Shown here in pieces: positions 1-9,505 of a DNA stretch of 64,000 nt. The DNA is from Bacteroidota bacterium (GTDB lineage: Bacteria > Bacteroidota > Bacteroidia > Bacteroidales > Dysgonomonadaceae). The stretch spans positions 228,372-292,371 of the forward strand of contig JAFADY010000020.1 in NCBI GenBank assembly GCA_023424395.1. The letters run 5' to 3'. How positions within the stretch are numbered: the first letter of the stretch is position 1; every line of letters begins with the position of its first letter. Made by a program: the position numbers and the translations under genes. Below the pieces are notes generated by a model. It did no database searches, was not told the DNA's origin, and saw only the letters and a list, made by a program, of their open reading frames with translations.

Positions 1-695
1 CGTGCGAAGAAGAAAATTCAGGGCCGAACGGAATGAAAAAAGTCTGGCCGCAAATTTCTGAAACCATTGATTTCGCCATTATCGGCGAGCCAACCGGAAT
101 GCGTGCTGCAATTGCCGAGCGCGGATTATTGGTTATTGATGGCGAAGCCACAGGTGTGAGCGGACACGCCGCAAGAAACGAAGGGGTGAATGCGCTTTAC
201 ATCGCGTTGGATGATATTTCCACGATGAAATCGGTGAAATTTGACAAAATATCGCCAACTATGGGCGAAGTAAAACTTACCGTTACTCAAATCAATGCCG
301 GAACGCAGCACAACGTCGTCCCCGACAAATGTACATTCGTGGTAGACATCCGACCAAACGATCAATATACAAACTCAGAGATATTGGAAATCTTGCAATC
401 GAAAGTAAAAAGCAAACTCACGGCAAGAAATCTCACCAACAAAAGTTCGGCTACGCCACCCAATCATATTTTGATGAAAACCGCAAAAGAGCTGGGTATT
501 GAAACATACGTTTCGCCCACCACATCGGACTGGATGCGCATTTCGTGTCCGGCAATCAAAATGGGACTGGGCGAATCGGCTCGTTCGCATCAGGCGGATG
601 AGTTTGTGTTGGTGGAAGAATTGGAAAAAGGATCAAACGAGTATATAGCGTTTATTGAACAAATGGCACGCTCTATTAGTTATAACATAAAATAA
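1..695 (+). CDS. M20-family amidohydrolase (acetylornithine/N-acetylcitrulline deacylase type), 5' truncated by window edge
   Basis: The reading frame is open from base 3 and starts with EEENSGPNG, the conserved paired-glutamate motif (general base plus metal ligand) of M20 zinc peptidases. The N-terminal metal-binding part is outside the window. The visible 230 residues hold the dimerisation/lid domain (IIGEPTGM and the VSGHAARNEG stretch) and the C-terminal catalytic half with the SARSHQADEFV metal-ligand histidine region. ArgE/DapE-type enzymes remove an acyl group from an amino-acid intermediate. argH lies 700 bp downstream on the same strand, which makes an arginine-pathway deacylase likely (Bacteroidetes use acylated citrulline intermediates). 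The exact substrate is inferred. An ATG at base 33 is internal and is not the true start. Confidence 0.85.
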   Translation, partial: CEEENSGPNGMKKVWPQISETIDFAIIGEPTGMRAAIAERGLLVIDGEATGVSGHAARNEGVNALYIALDDISTMKSVKFDKISPTMGEVKLTVTQINAGTQHNVVPDKCTFVVDIRPNDQYTNSEILEILQSKVKSKLTARNLTNKSSATPPNHILMKTAKELGIETYVSPTTSDWMRISCPAIKMGLGESARSHQADEFVLVEELEKGSNEYIAFIEQMARSISYNIK

Positions 696-719
696 TTTTC
701 CCATTTCGGGAACTTTTAT

Positions 720-727
720 TACTTTTG
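720..727 (+). promoter_or_regulatory. -7 promoter box upstream of higB
   Basis: TACTTTTG matches the Bacteroidetes -7 consensus TAnnTTTG and lies 13 nt before the higB start codon. No clear TTTG -33 box is visible at the expected distance. It would let higBA, and argH downstream, be transcribed apart from the upstream deacylase. Confidence 0.5.
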
Positions 728-740
728 TAAAAATACGGGT

Positions 741-1034
741 ATGAGAATCATCGCAAAAAAGATATTACGAGATTTTTGGGAAACTCATCCCGATTGTGAG
801 CAACAACTGAAATCTTGGTTTCAGGAAGTGAGCAAAAGCGTCTGGAACAATCCGAATGAACTAAAACAAGATTATCCAAGCGCAAGTATTTTGTCCGATA
901 ACCACGTTGTTTTCAACATAAAAGGAAACAACTACAGGCTTATCGTAAAAGTAAATTACGATTATCAAATGATGTGGATCAGATTTATCGGAACACATCA
1001 AGAATACGACAAAATTGACGCAACTAAAATTTGA
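741..1034 (+). CDS. higB: HigB-type mRNA interferase toxin
   Basis: This 97-residue protein has the features of the HigB (RelE-fold) toxin family: an N-terminal strand MRIIAKKIL, a central conserved tryptophan (KSVWNNP), then VVFNIKGNNYRLIVKV and a C-terminal IRFIGTHQEYDKI. Members cleave mRNA on the ribosome and are neutralised by the HigA protein encoded next. As usual for hig modules, the toxin gene comes first. Its stop codon lies 5 nt before the preferred antitoxin ATG. The pair sits inside an arginine gene cluster, which is an unusual position. Activity is inferred from the family. Confidence 0.9.
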   Translation: MRIIAKKILRDFWETHPDCEQQLKSWFQEVSKSVWNNPNELKQDYPSASILSDNHVVFNIKGNNYRLIVKVNYDYQMMWIRFIGTHQEYDKIDATKI

Positions 1035-1039
1035 AGAAA

Positions 1040-1396
1040 ATGACCCTTAAACCGATAAAAACCGAAAAAGATTACGAACAGGCATTGCAACGGCTCGAAG
1101 CTATTTTTGATGCCAAACCCAACACTCCCGAAGGCGACGAGTTGGAAATATTGGGTATTTTAATTGACGAGTATGAACAGACACATTTTCCAATTGATAT
1201 GCCCGACCCCATCGAAGCAATCAAATTCCGTATGGAACAAATGGATTATAATCAAAACGATCTGGCAAATGTAATCGGCTTAAAAAGTCGTGCAAGCGAA
1301 GTGTTGAACAGAAAACGAAAATTATCACTGAGTATGATTCGCAACTTGCACAGCAAAATGAACATCCCAACGGAAGTACTCATTCAACCGTATTAA
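1040..1396 (+). CDS. higA: HigA-type antitoxin with helix-turn-helix domain
   Basis: A 118-residue protein with an acidic helical N-terminal half (toxin-binding in the family) and a C-terminal XRE-type HTH: residues about 60-105, with QNDLANVIGLKSRASEVLNRKRKLS as the DNA-reading part. It is expected to bind HigB and repress the hig promoter. I chose the ATG at 1040. A TTG at 1031 overlapping the higB stop is a possible alternative that would add three residues. The stop codon is only 3 nt before the argH ATG, so argH translation is probably coupled to this gene and autoregulation by HigA could affect argH. Confidence 0.88.
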   Translation: MTLKPIKTEKDYEQALQRLEAIFDAKPNTPEGDELEILGILIDEYEQTHFPIDMPDPIEAIKFRMEQMDYNQNDLANVIGLKSRASEVLNRKRKLSLSMIRNLHSKMNIPTEVLIQPY

Positions 1397-1399
1397 CAA

Positions 1400-2695
1400 A
1401 TGGCTAAAATCTGGAACAAAGGCTTCGATGCCGATAAATTAGTGGAAAATTTCACGGTAGGAAAAGATCGCGAATTTGATTTGCGGCTGGCAAAATATGA
1501 CATCATCGGCTCAATGGCACACATAAAAATGCTTGTAAAAATAGGATTGCTTGAAAAGGCAGAAGAGAAAATACTGCGTGCCGAGTTGAAGAATATTCTC
1601 ATCGAAGTGGAAAAAGGAAATTTCAAACTCGACGATGACGCCGAAGATATCCACTCGCAAATTGAAGCAATGCTTACCGATCGGCTGGGCGAAATAGGGA
1701 AAAAAATTCATTCCGGCCGTTCGCGAAACGATCAGGTATTGGTAGATTTAAAACTGTTTCTCAAAGACGAAATCCGAAAGATTAAAACCGATGCACTGCA
1801 ACTTTTCAACCTGCTTCAATCATTAAGCGAGAAACACAAATCGGTTCTGTTGCCCGGTTACACCCACGGACAAATCGCCATGCCTTCGTCCTTCGGACTG
1901 TGGTTCGGCGCGTATGCCGAAACGTTGGTGGACGATATGCACACATTGGTTGCCGCGTGGAACGTTGCCAACCAAAATCCGCTTGGCTCTGCCGCCGGAT
2001 ACGGAAGTTCGTTTCCGCTCGATCGTGAAATGACTACCCGCGAACTCGATTTCGAAACGATGAATTACAACGTGGTCGCCGCCCAAATGGGACGCGGAAA
2101 AACCGAACGAATTCTTGCTTTCAGCATCGCGTCGTTTGCATCAACACTCAACAAGCTGGCAGCCGATAATTGTATGTATCTTTCGGGAAATTACGGTTTT
2201 ATTTCGTACCCCGATAACCTTACAACCGGTTCGAGCATTATGCCGCACAAAAAAAACCCCGATGTTTGGGAACTTATTCGTGCGCACAGCAACCATTTAC
2301 AAAGCCTTCCCAACGAGATCGCCCTGATGACCACCAACCTGCCACACGGCTATCACCGCGATTTTCAGTTACTGAAAGAATCGCTTTTCCCCGCGTTGGA
2401 AACACTTCACTCGCTGTTCGAAATGACGCATTTTATGCTTTCGCATATTTCGGTAAACGAACATATTTTGAACGACAAAAAGTACAAGTACCTTTTCACG
2501 GTAGAAAAAGTGAACGAACTGGTTCTGCAAGGCGTTCCGTTTCGCGAAGCGTACAAACAAATCGGGCACGAAGTGCAGAAAGGAACGTTTGAAGCCGAAA
2601 CGACGGTTAATCACACGCACGCAGGAAGCATCGGGAATTTGTGCACGAAAGGGATTCGGGAGAAAATGGAAAAAACGGCAAAAGAAATCCATTAA
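1400..2695 (+). CDS. argH: argininosuccinate lyase
   Basis: A 431-residue member of the fumarase/aspartase superfamily that splits argininosuccinate into arginine and fumarate, the last step of arginine synthesis, in the cytoplasm. The signature GSSIMPHKKNPD, which carries the mobile catalytic-serine loop, is present around residue 275. The HSGRSRNDQV substrate-binding motif is near residue 103 and the PGYTHGQ motif near 152. The protein is slightly shorter than many bacterial homologues (about 450-470), as is common in Bacteroidetes. The ATG follows the higA stop by 3 nt, so it is part of a transcript with higBA. Confidence 0.96.
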   Translation: MAKIWNKGFDADKLVENFTVGKDREFDLRLAKYDIIGSMAHIKMLVKIGLLEKAEEKILRAELKNILIEVEKGNFKLDDDAEDIHSQIEAMLTDRLGEIGKKIHSGRSRNDQVLVDLKLFLKDEIRKIKTDALQLFNLLQSLSEKHKSVLLPGYTHGQIAMPSSFGLWFGAYAETLVDDMHTLVAAWNVANQNPLGSAAGYGSSFPLDREMTTRELDFETMNYNVVAAQMGRGKTERILAFSIASFASTLNKLAADNCMYLSGNYGFISYPDNLTTGSSIMPHKKNPDVWELIRAHSNHLQSLPNEIALMTTNLPHGYHRDFQLLKESLFPALETLHSLFEMTHFMLSHISVNEHILNDKKYKYLFTVEKVNELVLQGVPFREAYKQIGHEVQKGTFEAETTVNHTHAGSIGNLCTKGIREKMEKTAKEIH

Positions 2696-2703
2696 GCAGA
2701 TTT

Positions 2704-2870
2704 TTTCAAAAGAGGTTGTCGCAAAAGTAAAATCTGCTATCAAATTGTCATTCTGAATGAAGCTTTAGCGAAATGAAGAATCTATTTAGCTTGACAATAT
2801 AGATGTTTCACTTCGTTCAACATGACAAAATGAAACTACGGTGATACTTTTGAGACAATCTCTTTTGAAA
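2704..2870. repeat. MITE-like element with 26-bp terminal inverted repeats
   Basis: Positions 2704-2729 and 2845-2870 form inverted repeats of 26 bp with two mismatches (core CAAAAGAG and CAAAAGTA). The 115 bp between them has no ORF. It contains a second short palindromic unit (ATTCTGAATGAAGC... AGATGTTTCACTTCG). Short non-coding elements with terminal inverted repeats fit a non-autonomous transposable element or REP-type repeat. It lies between convergent genes and touches the 3' end of the broken TonB receptor. No matching transposase is in the window. Confidence 0.6.
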
Positions 2871-2872
2871 TT

Positions 2873-4904
2873 CTATTTCAAATCCTCAATTTTGTTATAA
2901 TCCTGTATACCCGTTGTACGCTTCACGTTCACCTTCTTTCCACCATTGAAAAAATAAGTTAGCGATAATTGGAAGAATTGCTCATTGGTTTTATTGGCTG
3001 AGCTTGACCAAAATTCAGGGGTATCGGTTTCAAGCACACGTCCTTGTCGAAATAATTTCACATTAAATCGACCTTCCAATTTATTATTCAAAAACTTCTT
3101 GTACAAACCAGCTCTTGCCTCATAAACTGTATGATATATCCTATCTGCGAAACGGAAAGTCGGCTCGTAATATCCTTCGAGTGTTGCTCCGAAAGTTTCG
3201 CTGAAAACAAAATTGTTGCTAACGGAATAATAATATTTTGATTGATTTTTCACATTGTACGATGGTGTATTGGCTGAATATGAAAGATAACGTGTCACTG
3301 CTTTCAGATTCCACCATTTGGCAATGGTAAACCTGCCTTCAATCCCCAATCCCCAAATAGACTCGGTGCTTCCGGCAGATGGAAAAATGCCCCAATCTGA
3401 ATTTTCATTACCCTTATTTAAATTTAACATCTTATATTCAATGCGATTTTGTTGAAATCTTAATCCTATTTGATATTTGAAATTTGTTTTTACTACCGGA
3501 AAACTCGGAATAAACCGCCGGCATCTGACCCGATGATTGCGATTTTTCTTTTACGTTCAACAAATTTGTCAAATCGTAATTGGTGCGAATAAATCGATAA
3601 TTTGCACCAATATTTAACGAATTACGAGCAGCAAAAACTTTTTTAAAATAAGTCTCTGCTTCTATCATATCAGTATTTTGTTTCGAATGACTTTCTGAAA
3701 TATCAGGTGACGAATTATTAACAAAAAAAAGTGGCTTTCATATTATCTTCTTCATTGTTACGAAGGTAATCAGCTGTAACTGCAAACTCGCTTCCTTTAT
3801 CGTCTGTTAACCAACTAAACTTAGACGTAATTTGGTATTATAACGATACGGCGTTTCCACGGCGGATTGTTGATGTGCTGGAGTATCATTTAAAAGAGTG
3901 ATTGAAACAATGTTATTTACAGGATTTGCTTTGTTTGACGAAACATACAAAGACGTTCCGAATGTTTTGTTCTTGGACAAATCATATGTTAGACTCAATC
4001 GGTTATAAAAGTTACGGTTCCAATTTCTGAATTCCTCTGTTGAGTTTACTTCTGTAAAAGTCTTTTTAAATTTCCTATGTTCTTCAAAATCGCCCGTGGC
4101 TTTACGATCATAATACGCTAAGAAGTTATAAAGGCTCAATTTATTGTGTCGATAATTAAAAACAGAAGAAACATTTTCGCCTGTAAAGCCATATTTCGCC
4201 ATTACGGTGGCGCCACCCGTCACACTGCCGAAAAATCCTTCTTCGTGTTGTTTGTTCAGTTTAATGTGAATTACAGCACCTTTTGTACTCGCCATCTCTT
4301 TACTGCCGGCCATATAATCAATCTGCGCCGATTGCATCAGCTCTGCCGGAATAGTTCTCAATTCTTCCTGATTTTTTATCCGCACGCCATCTAAATAAAT
4401 CACGCCTATATTTTGCCCCAACACTTTCAACGAGCCATCTTCAGAGGTTATTCCCGGTAAATTACGAAGTAACTCATCCGCTTGTTTCCCTTTGGCAATA
4501 TCTTCTCCTTGCAGGTTTATCGAATAGCCGCCCGGATTTCGTTGTATTCTATTGGCAGTAATTACTACTTCAGATAGTTGATGAGAAACGGCATCCAACA
4601 CAATAACTCCCATATTATTTAACGAGTTTTCTTCTATATGGATGGGAATTTGCTTCTTTTCAAAACCAACGCATGAAACCAACAATTCATAATTGCCGGC
4701 TTCTTTTGGAATATCTAATGTAAAGACTCCGTTTGTATCAGACGCAACGCCGTACACGAAAATAGAGTCGTTTTGTAAAAGCGAAATATCTGCAAACTCA
4801 ATCGGTTGTTTTGAATTATCTACCACAATTCCTTTTATTTGTGCATGAAGCGGTAATAAAACACAAAACGAAAACAACAACAATGGTAATTTAAGATTTT
4901 TCAT
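2873..4904 (-). pseudogene. TonB-dependent outer-membrane receptor, frameshifted
   Basis: Three fragments of one gene read on the minus strand: 4904-3807, 3668-3438 and 3430-2873. The first has a signal peptide (residues 1-21), a carboxypeptidase-regulatory-like domain (about 22-100), a plug domain (about 110-210) and the start of the beta-barrel. The last two continue the barrel to a typical end with YFFNGGKKV. The reading frame breaks near 3820 (one base missing), in the T8 run (A8 on the plus strand) at 3723-3730 (one base extra) and near 3475. Translating the intervening bases in the shifted frames restores barrel sequence. Such receptors import ligands with TonB energy or act as OMP_b-brl_3-type proteins. 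As it stands no full barrel can be made, unless the indels are sequencing errors. Confidence 0.82.
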
Positions 4905-5083
4905 AGGTTTTTTCTAATTTGACAATATGTTTAGGAATTTGGTTACAAAAAATCGAGATTATTCTTCAAACATATATTTTATTTTGTCAATAGGATAAAA
5001 AATATCGTTTGTTCCTCAATTTATTAAAGCTGAAAGGAATCATTTCCCCTTACCATTTGTAACCATTCTATCTCTTTTTTTAT

Positions 5084-5118
5084 TACTTTTGTACCAGATA
5101 AATTTCAAATTGAAATTT
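5084..5118 (+). promoter_or_regulatory. pta promoter -7 box and downstream palindrome
   Basis: TACTTTTG at 5084-5091 matches the Bacteroidetes -7 consensus. A TTTG at 5056-5059 could be the -33 element, although its spacing of 24 nt is longer than usual. Bases 5100-5118 form a palindrome with 9-bp arms AAATTTCAA/TTGAAATTT around one central base, placed at or just after the expected transcript start. That position suits an operator or a 5' stem. The regulator is unknown. Confidence 0.5.
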
Positions 5119-5162
5119 GCCTTAATTCCTGTATTGGAAAACATAAAAAACGACGTAAAACT

Positions 5163-6176
5163 ATGAATTTAATTGACGAAATTATTGCGCGTGCAAAAGC
5201 CGATAAACAACGTATAGTCTTGCCCGAAGGGACTGAAAAACGCACACTCGAAGCAGCCGACCAGCTTGTTCGCGACGGCGTGGCCGAAATTATTCTTCTC
5301 GGAAATCCACAGGAAATTAACATGTTGGCACAAGAAATGGGGTTGCAACATATCGTTAAAGCAACGATTATCGACCCCAAAAACCACGACAAGAAACAAA
5401 CTTACACCGATTTGTTGGTAGAACTGCGCAAATCGAAAGGAATGACGCCCGAAAAAGCAGCAGTTTTAGCTGAAGACCCGCTTTATCTGGCTTGTCTGAT
5501 GATCAAAAACGGCGACGCCGACGGCGAAATCGCCGGTGCGCAAAACACCACAGGCGATGTACTTCGCCCTGCCCTGCAAATCATCAAAACATCGCCGGGC
5601 GTGAGCGTGGTTTCGGGTGCGTTTATCATGTTTACCAAAACACCGCAGTATGGAGAAAACGGCACGCTTTTTTTTGCCGATTGTGCCGTAATGCCCAACC
5701 CAACTGCGCAGGAGTTAGCTTCCATCGCCATTGCATCGGCGCAAACGGCAAAAAGCATTGTGGGCGTGGAACCGCGCGTGGCCATGTTAAGTTTCTCGAC
5801 AAAAGGAAGCGCGCAGCACGAAATGATAGACAAAGTGGCGGAAGCCACCCGCCTTGCCAAAGAAATTGCCCCCGATTTACTCATCGATGGCGAATTGCAG
5901 GCCGATGCGGCGCTGGTTCCATCGGTTGGAGCCAGCAAAGCGCCCAGAAGCCTGATTGCCGGAAAGGCTAATGTGTTGGTTTTCCCCACATTGGAATCGG
6001 GAAATATCGGATATAAACTCGTTCAACGTTTGGGAAATGCCGAGGCCGTGGGCCCCATTCTGCAAGGAATGGCTGCGCCGGTAAACGATCTTTCGCGCGG
6101 CTGCTCTGTTGACGATATTTACAAAATGGTGGCCATCGCAGCCAATCAGGCCATTGGATTGAAACATAAAAAATAA
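5163..6176 (+). CDS. pta: phosphate acetyltransferase
   Basis: A 337-residue enzyme of the short (PTA_PTB only) phosphotransacetylase class: MNLIDEIIARAKADKQRIVLPEG at the N-terminus and conserved blocks AGAQNTTGDVLRPALQ, MLSFSTKGSA and VFPTLESGNIGYKLVQR. It interconverts acetyl-CoA and acetyl phosphate, which AckA (encoded two genes on) uses to make ATP and acetate. The regulatory N-terminal domains of long Pta proteins are absent. It is the first gene of a pta - dehydrogenase homologue - ackA operon, 7 nt before the second gene. Confidence 0.96.
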   Translation: MNLIDEIIARAKADKQRIVLPEGTEKRTLEAADQLVRDGVAEIILLGNPQEINMLAQEMGLQHIVKATIIDPKNHDKKQTYTDLLVELRKSKGMTPEKAAVLAEDPLYLACLMIKNGDADGEIAGAQNTTGDVLRPALQIIKTSPGVSVVSGAFIMFTKTPQYGENGTLFFADCAVMPNPTAQELASIAIASAQTAKSIVGVEPRVAMLSFSTKGSAQHEMIDKVAEATRLAKEIAPDLLIDGELQADAALVPSVGASKAPRSLIAGKANVLVFPTLESGNIGYKLVQRLGNAEAVGPILQGMAAPVNDLSRGCSVDDIYKMVAIAANQAIGLKHKK

Positions 6177-6183
6177 TCAATTT

Positions 6184-7164
6184 ATGAACGAAATAATAGT
6201 TGAAAGGATAGAGCCTTATAGTCTTAACATCAAAGCGGATGTAAAAGACAAGCCTCTTTTTACCAAAATTGGCGTTATTGGCGCCGGCAAAGAAGGTAGA
6301 AACATTATCAACTTGGCAGCTTCATCCGGAATGGAAGTCGTATTTATGGACGAATCCACCGAACGAATCGAATATGTAATGGAAGAGCTAAACAGGAACA
6401 TGGACATAAAAGTGAATAATTGGGGTTTAACGCTCGCGGAAAAAAAGATCATACTAAACCGGATAACTCCAACACTTTCTTATGAAGATTTCAAAGGCTG
6501 CGATTTGGTAATTGAAGCCACTCGATACTCCGAATCCGGCAGAAGAAGTACCCCTTTGCGAAAAAATATTTTCAAAAAAATGGAAGAGATCCTGGATGAT
6601 GATGCTATAATCGCTACCAACGGTTCTGTTGTCATTATCAGTGAATTATCTTCCGAATTGAAACACAAGGAAAGGTGTGTGAGCCTTTACTTTCCGGTTT
6701 CGCACCCCGATGCCAGAATTCTTGAAATTGTAAGCGGCATGTACACTTCCGAAGAGGTTTATGAAAAAATGCTCATGTTCGCTAAACTCATTGGTTACAA
6801 ACCACATCGCGTGAACGAAAGTAATGGAAATGTAACCCTGCGCATTCTGGCAACCATGCTTAACGAGGCATGTGAAATTCTTCTGGAAAGAGTTTCATCT
6901 TTGCAGAACATAGAGGCCACATACACGATTATTTACGGACAACGCTACGGCATTTTCCGTATGGCCGACATCATCGGCATTGAGCGCTTGGTTACTCTCA
7001 TGGAAGCTATGTTCAACGATTTTGGGGAAAAGCAATATAAGCCAAACCCGTTGTTATGGAAGCTTTACAGATCGAACCAACTTGGAGTGCGCACAGGAAA
7101 AGGGTTCTACATTTATGACGAAAACGACAACCCTATCTCCGAAAACTTTTCGTTGTTTTATTAA
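6184..7164 (+). CDS. 3-hydroxyacyl-CoA dehydrogenase homologue with altered catalytic motif
   Basis: A 326-residue protein with the two-domain plan of 3-hydroxyacyl-CoA dehydrogenases. It has a Rossmann domain starting VIGAGKEG (GxGxxG) and the C-terminal helical domain ending RTGKGFYIYD. It departs from the family at the active site: the usual MHFFNP motif with its catalytic histidine reads SLYFPVSHPD, so the histidine is replaced by leucine. The glutamate partner region (LEIVSG) is kept. The NDSPGFV block reads NESNGNV. It is encoded between pta (7 nt) and ackA (15 nt), so it is co-transcribed with acetate metabolism. Its role is unknown. It could be a dehydrogenase for another substrate or a non-catalytic NAD(H)/acyl-CoA sensor. 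Confidence 0.8.
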   Translation: MNEIIVERIEPYSLNIKADVKDKPLFTKIGVIGAGKEGRNIINLAASSGMEVVFMDESTERIEYVMEELNRNMDIKVNNWGLTLAEKKIILNRITPTLSYEDFKGCDLVIEATRYSESGRRSTPLRKNIFKKMEEILDDDAIIATNGSVVIISELSSELKHKERCVSLYFPVSHPDARILEIVSGMYTSEEVYEKMLMFAKLIGYKPHRVNESNGNVTLRILATMLNEACEILLERVSSLQNIEATYTIIYGQRYGIFRMADIIGIERLVTLMEAMFNDFGEKQYKPNPLLWKLYRSNQLGVRTGKGFYIYDENDNPISENFSLFY

Positions 7165-7179
7165 TTGAAAATCATAAAA

Positions 7180-8397
7180 ATGAAGATATTAGTTTTAAAT
7201 TGCGGGAGTTCATCCATTAAATACAAGCTTTTCGAGATGGAAAGCAGAGAAGTGATTGCCCAAGGCGGAATTGAGAAAATAGGAATGAAAGGTTCGTTCC
7301 TTAAATTAACACTTCCCGACGGACAAAAAGTGATGCTCGAAGGCGAAATATTGGAACATAGAGCCGGCATCGAATATATTCTGGGTGTGATGCTGAGTAA
7401 AAAATACGGCTGCTTACAATCTCTCGATGATATTGGCGCGGTAGGACATCGAGTAGTTCACGGCGGTGAACGATTCAATAAAAGTATGCTGATAACAGAT
7501 GAAGTTATCAACATGATTGAAGAGTGTATCGAATTAGCTCCTCTTCACAATCCTCCCAACCTGAAGGGGATTAACGCCATAAAGGAATTTATGCCCGAAA
7601 CGCCACAGGTGGCGGTATTCGACACAGCGTTCCACCAAACCATGCCCGACTATGCTTATATGTATGGCTTGCCTTATGCTTTATACGAAAAATACGGCAT
7701 TCGCCGTTACGGATTTCATGGCACGAGCCATCGATACGTATCGAAACGCGCTTGCGAATTCCTCGGTGTTCCATACAATGAACAAAAGATCATTACGGCA
7801 CACATCGGCAACGGAGGTTCGATTGCCGCCATTAAAAACGGAAAATCTGTGGATACGAGTATGGGCATGACGCCCGTGGAAGGCCTTATCATGGGCACAC
7901 GTTCCGGCGACATCGATCCGGGAGTGGTTTCGTATGTGATGGAAAAAGAGCACATGGGAACAAAAGGCATCTCTACGCTGTTGAACAAATTCTCGGGTGT
8001 GTTGGGCATTTCAGGCATTTCGTCGGATATGCGTGAAATTGAAACCGGCGTTAAAGAGAGCAATCCAAGAGCGATCTTAGCGCTCAAAACGTACGATTAT
8101 CGCATAAAAAAATATATCGGCTCTTATGCCGCGGCACTTGGAGGTGTGGATATTCTCGTATTTACAGGCGGCGTAGGCGAAAACCAGTGGACAACCCGCA
8201 GCGCTGTTTGCAAAGACATGGAATTCATGGGAATAGAATTAGACGAAGAACTCAACAGATCGGTGCGTGCCAAAGAAGTTGTTATCAGCAAACCTTCCTC
8301 AAAAGTAAAAGTGGTCATTATCCCAACCGACGAGGAATTGACCATCGCGCGCGATACGGTGGAGATATTACCAAAAGAAAATACTGAAATAAAATAA
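7180..8397 (+). CDS. ackA: acetate kinase
   Basis: A 405-residue ASKHA-fold kinase: N-terminal LVLNCGSSSIKYKLF phosphate loop, GHRVVHGGE, the central FDTAFHQTMP signature and HIGNGGSIAAI, then FTGGVGEN near the C-terminus. It makes acetate and ATP from acetyl phosphate and ADP, the main substrate-level phosphorylation of acetate-forming anaerobes. The ATG at 7180 gives the normal N-terminus. A TTG at 7165 is in frame but would add five non-conserved residues. Acetate rather than butyrate kinase is supported by the pta partner and by the full-length acetate-kinase motifs. Confidence 0.96.
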   Translation: MKILVLNCGSSSIKYKLFEMESREVIAQGGIEKIGMKGSFLKLTLPDGQKVMLEGEILEHRAGIEYILGVMLSKKYGCLQSLDDIGAVGHRVVHGGERFNKSMLITDEVINMIEECIELAPLHNPPNLKGINAIKEFMPETPQVAVFDTAFHQTMPDYAYMYGLPYALYEKYGIRRYGFHGTSHRYVSKRACEFLGVPYNEQKIITAHIGNGGSIAAIKNGKSVDTSMGMTPVEGLIMGTRSGDIDPGVVSYVMEKEHMGTKGISTLLNKFSGVLGISGISSDMREIETGVKESNPRAILALKTYDYRIKKYIGSYAAALGGVDILVFTGGVGENQWTTRSAVCKDMEFMGIELDEELNRSVRAKEVVISKPSSKVKVVIIPTDEELTIARDTVEILPKENTEIK

Positions 8398-8408
8398 TCG
8401 TAATATTA

Positions 8409-9505
8409 TTACTTCTCTTCTCTAAAATTGCCCGGCGTGCTTCCTTCTTTTTCCTTGAAAACACGATAAAAAGCGCTAGCACTGGAAAAACCCGACATTT
8501 CACCAATCTGCAATAGCGATAAGTTATTGTACTCAGGATTTTTCATCAATTTTTTTGCGTAATTAATGCGAAATTCGTTTACCCATTCGCAAAAATTAGT
8601 ATGCGTCTCCTCGTTCACTAAACGCGATATATAAGTACGGTTAGTTCCAAGCATCAAGGCAATATCTGTAATTCTTAAATCCGGATTTTTAAACAACTCT
8701 TTTTTTAACATCAATCTGTCGAGCTTATTCTTTGTTATTTTCTGCGTCGAAGAAACCTTATCTTGTTCTATACCCTTAAACTTTTTATTTTTATAATCAT
8801 CCACATCCCGCTTAAAATCGGCTACTGTAAAATTCTGATGATACCCTACATATCCTATAAAAAATAAAAACATCGAGTGTGTAACAGACGGGAAGGCCAG
8901 CAAAATCCCTTATCCACAAAAAAATCTTTACCAATGAGATTAGAAGTAATTGAAATGATAGAAGCAAAAATAAAGGCCAGCAATACCCATTTCACAGGGC
9001 TTAAATCCTTACCGCCTATGTTAGAATAAAATTCTTTAACATATCTATTGTATCTTATAATTAACTTATAGCCAAAATAAACAGCCAAAACCACTTCTGC
9101 GAAAAATATAATCTTAAATAAAAGCAATCTTATAACCTGCATTTCTACTAATAAAGGATAGGTACCTACCGAAAGTCCTTTATGGTACATTGCTTCCTGA
9201 ATAAAAATATTCAACTCCTGCGGAGTCATCAAAAAATAAATGATAAAAGAGTAAGCAGACAAGATAAAGGCGGGTAACAAAATTATAAAGATCCTTTTAA
9301 AATTGATTTTAACGTCAACGGTAAGCAGTCTGATATAATAGTAATACAAAGGATATCCCGCTAAAGAGGTAAATACCCAAATATTATCCATAAAGGCAAA
9401 CAACTCATACTGATGGTTAAAGAAAAGAGCATGAGTAAAATAATTGACAGTAGATAATGATAGGAAGAAAGGCAACGGAGCACGGACAAACCAAAGTATT
9501 CGCAA
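8409..9505 (-). pseudogene. membrane-bound AraC-family regulator, 5' truncated and frameshifted
   Basis: Two overlapping minus-strand fragments form one protein. 9505-8855 encodes several hydrophobic segments (about five predicted membrane helices from FFLSLSTVNYF onward), and 8903-8409 completes the last helix and carries an AraC-type double HTH (about the last 100 residues, with FCEWVNEFRINYAKKLM and GFSSASAFYRVF). Adding one G in the CCC run at 8907-8909 (plus strand) rejoins the frame as KGILLAF. The normal start and first membrane helices are missing: upstream of about 9470 the sequence turns into another gene on the opposite strand. Intact relatives sense a signal through the membrane part and control transcription. 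This copy is probably dead. Confidence 0.75.

Noticed and set aside
7165..8397. butyrate kinase instead of acetate kinase
   Set aside because: Acetate-kinase signatures and pairing with a phosphotransacetylase favour ackA. Sequence length (405) also exceeds typical butyrate kinases.
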